From Candidatus Cloacimonadota bacterium (GTDB taxonomy: Bacteria > Cloacimonadota > Cloacimonadia > Cloacimonadales > TCS61), in the NCBI GenBank assembly GCA_021108055.1, contig JAIORR010000080.1:1-7482 (forward strand): DNA of 7,482 bases, given 5' to 3'. Position numbers and translations under genes: made by a program. The notes below the pieces were generated by a model that worked only from the letters and a program-made list of their open reading frames with translations, had not been told where the DNA came from and made no database searches. Shown one piece after another: positions 6,581-7,482 of this stretch. Within the stretch, counting starts at the first letter, position 1. Every line of letters begins with the position of its first letter.

Positions 6581-7330
6581 TTGTTAAAAGATATTTTCAT
6601 ATTAAATAGCAGAAGCAAAAAGCTGATTGCCATTATGGTTATCATTTCTGTTATTTGCCTTTTGATAGCACATTTTTATTACAAAAATCTAAATTCAACT
6701 TTAGATCCACGAATTAATATAATTCAGGAATTACAAAAAAAATACTGTAAATATGTTAATGATAACGATTTTGTGAAAGTATTAGCAGTGTTAGATTCTA
6801 TAGAATATGAATACAATACAATTGGACATTATAAACAGTCTTATGAAGTTGGTGTTGTCTATACCAATAGATCTGCGGTTTATCTTACTATAGCGTTGTA
6901 TGTAACGCAGGATGAAGACGAAAGAACAGGTTTCCTGAATGTATCCGAGGAATTTCTGAATAGAGGTATTGAATATTATACAATTTGGGAAAACAAATAC
7001 AAAAATCTAAATGAATCTGAATTGAAAGATTTAGTGATCTGTGAATTTCCCGAAACAACAGAGCAGAAGATAATTGATAGACGCATCAAAGATATTAAAC
7101 TTGCTTTGCAAGAGGTCAATAGAAGATACTCGGTAGCCTATACAAATCTGGGAATTGTGAAACGTCATCAAATGAAGCAGAAAGAAGCTGTAGAGTGCTA
7201 TAAAAAAGCGATAGAATATTGGGAAGACAATTATACAGCAAAAAGTAATTTAAGCGTTTTATTGGGTGGAGAACCGATCAAACGAAGTTTTCTGCAAAAA
7301 CTTTTTCCGCCGAAGAAAAAGTCGAATTGA
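6581..7330 (+). CDS. Membrane-anchored TPR protein of unknown function
   Basis: A 249-residue protein with one N-terminal membrane helix (about 14-34, KLIAIMVIISVICLLIAHFY) after a short basic segment, so the rest is expected to face the periplasm or cell exterior. The body is helical. Residues about 184-217 form a recognisable tetratricopeptide repeat (AYTNLGIVKRHQMKQKEAVECYKKAIEY), with a partial second repeat from about 218. An earlier helical pair around 84-108 may be a degenerate repeat. The C-terminus is strongly basic (PPKKKSN). The TTG start is supported by AAGGAG at 6567-6572, eight bases upstream; no ATG lies near the N-terminus. A strong terminator precedes it, so it probably has its own promoter, though none is clear. 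TPR proteins act as interaction scaffolds; no specific partner is evident. Base composition looks more AT-rich than acs and kbl. Confidence 0.75.
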   Translation: MLKDIFILNSRSKKLIAIMVIISVICLLIAHFYYKNLNSTLDPRINIIQELQKKYCKYVNDNDFVKVLAVLDSIEYEYNTIGHYKQSYEVGVVYTNRSAVYLTIALYVTQDEDERTGFLNVSEEFLNRGIEYYTIWENKYKNLNESELKDLVICEFPETTEQKIIDRRIKDIKLALQEVNRRYSVAYTNLGIVKRHQMKQKEAVECYKKAIEYWEDNYTAKSNLSVLLGGEPIKRSFLQKLFPPKKKSN

Positions 7331-7396
7331 TCTTACTTTTTTCATAATTTTTTAAATGTTAATATTTTTTGTTTGTTTTGAAAAGCGAAAAACCAT

Positions 7397-7447
7397 CCTT
7401 GAAAAAACTTCTTTCTAAAAATTTCTTCGTGCTTAGCAATTTCAAGG
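7397..7447. repeat. Inverted repeat downstream of the TPR gene
   Basis: CCTTGAAA (7397-7404) and TTTCAAGG (7440-7447) are perfect 8-bp complements enclosing 35 bases rich in A and T. The surrounding stretch 7331-7482 has no open frame that looks coding on either strand. The element could be part of a dispersed intergenic repeat or a folded 3' untranslated region. No second copy is present in the window. Confidence 0.45.
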
Positions 7448-7452
7448 TTTCA

Positions 7453-7482
7453 TTCAGGTTTTAGTTTCATCCCAATCCTGAA
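7453..7482. repeat. Short inverted repeat at the window edge
   Basis: TTCAGG (7453-7458) and CCTGAA (7477-7482) are complementary, with an 18-base loop. The stem may continue beyond the window, so its true extent is unknown. It lies directly after the 7397-7447 inverted repeat and may belong to the same element. Confidence 0.3.

Noticed and set aside
7316..7341. Possible terminator at the end of the TPR gene (AAAAAGT with ACTTTTT)
   Set aside because: The stem is almost entirely A-T, has a 12-base loop and overlaps the stop codon; too weak to call.
7447..7482. CRISPR-repeat-like 36-mer starting GTTTCATTCAGG
   Set aside because: Only one copy is visible at the window edge, with no spacer structure and no cas gene.

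Overview
All convincing genes in this window lie on the + strand: acpS, an AMP-forming acetyl-CoA synthetase-type gene, a free-standing acyl carrier protein, a Kbl-type glycine C-acetyltransferase, a two-gene sodium:solute symporter, and a membrane-anchored TPR protein. The sequence is AT-rich with good AGGAG-type ribosome binding sites and several short dispersed-type palindromic repeats between genes. The cleavable-looking signal on the symporter, the Kbl type and the repeat types fit an anaerobic, probably Gram-negative environmental bacterium. A Cloacimonadota/FCB-like origin is a weak guess; nothing here fixes the taxon.

Layout. 1-39 may hold the last codons of an upstream gene. 88-3945 carries four genes whose products fit together: AcpS (adds phosphopantetheine to carrier proteins), an acetate-activating enzyme, an acyl carrier protein with an intact DSF serine, and a PLP enzyme that condenses a short acyl group with glycine (or runs in reverse). 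Three of the spacers in or before this cassette hold repeats: a tandem octamer at 56-79, a nested hairpin at 2214-2264, and a composite hairpin at 2569-2661. A hairpin at 3955-3987 separates the cassette from the transport genes. 4024-6472 encodes a DUF4212-like small subunit and an SSS-family (ActP/VC_2705-like) large subunit, closed by a strong terminator at 6507-6534. 6581-7330 is a TPR protein with a TTG start. 7331-7482 has no visible gene but contains two inverted repeats.

How the genes may work together (inference). The synthetase keeps the tryptophan that limits the acyl pocket to acetate or propionate, Kbl uses acetyl groups, and the symporter is related to acetate permease. A carboxylate uptake, activation and glycine condensation route is therefore plausible. 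The presence of AcpS and a dedicated ACP raises the possibility that the acyl group travels on ACP instead of CoA. The two most notable points are this ACP-containing Kbl cassette, with no threonine dehydrogenase in view, and the symporter small subunit, whose two membrane helices are split by an insertion of about 160 residues.
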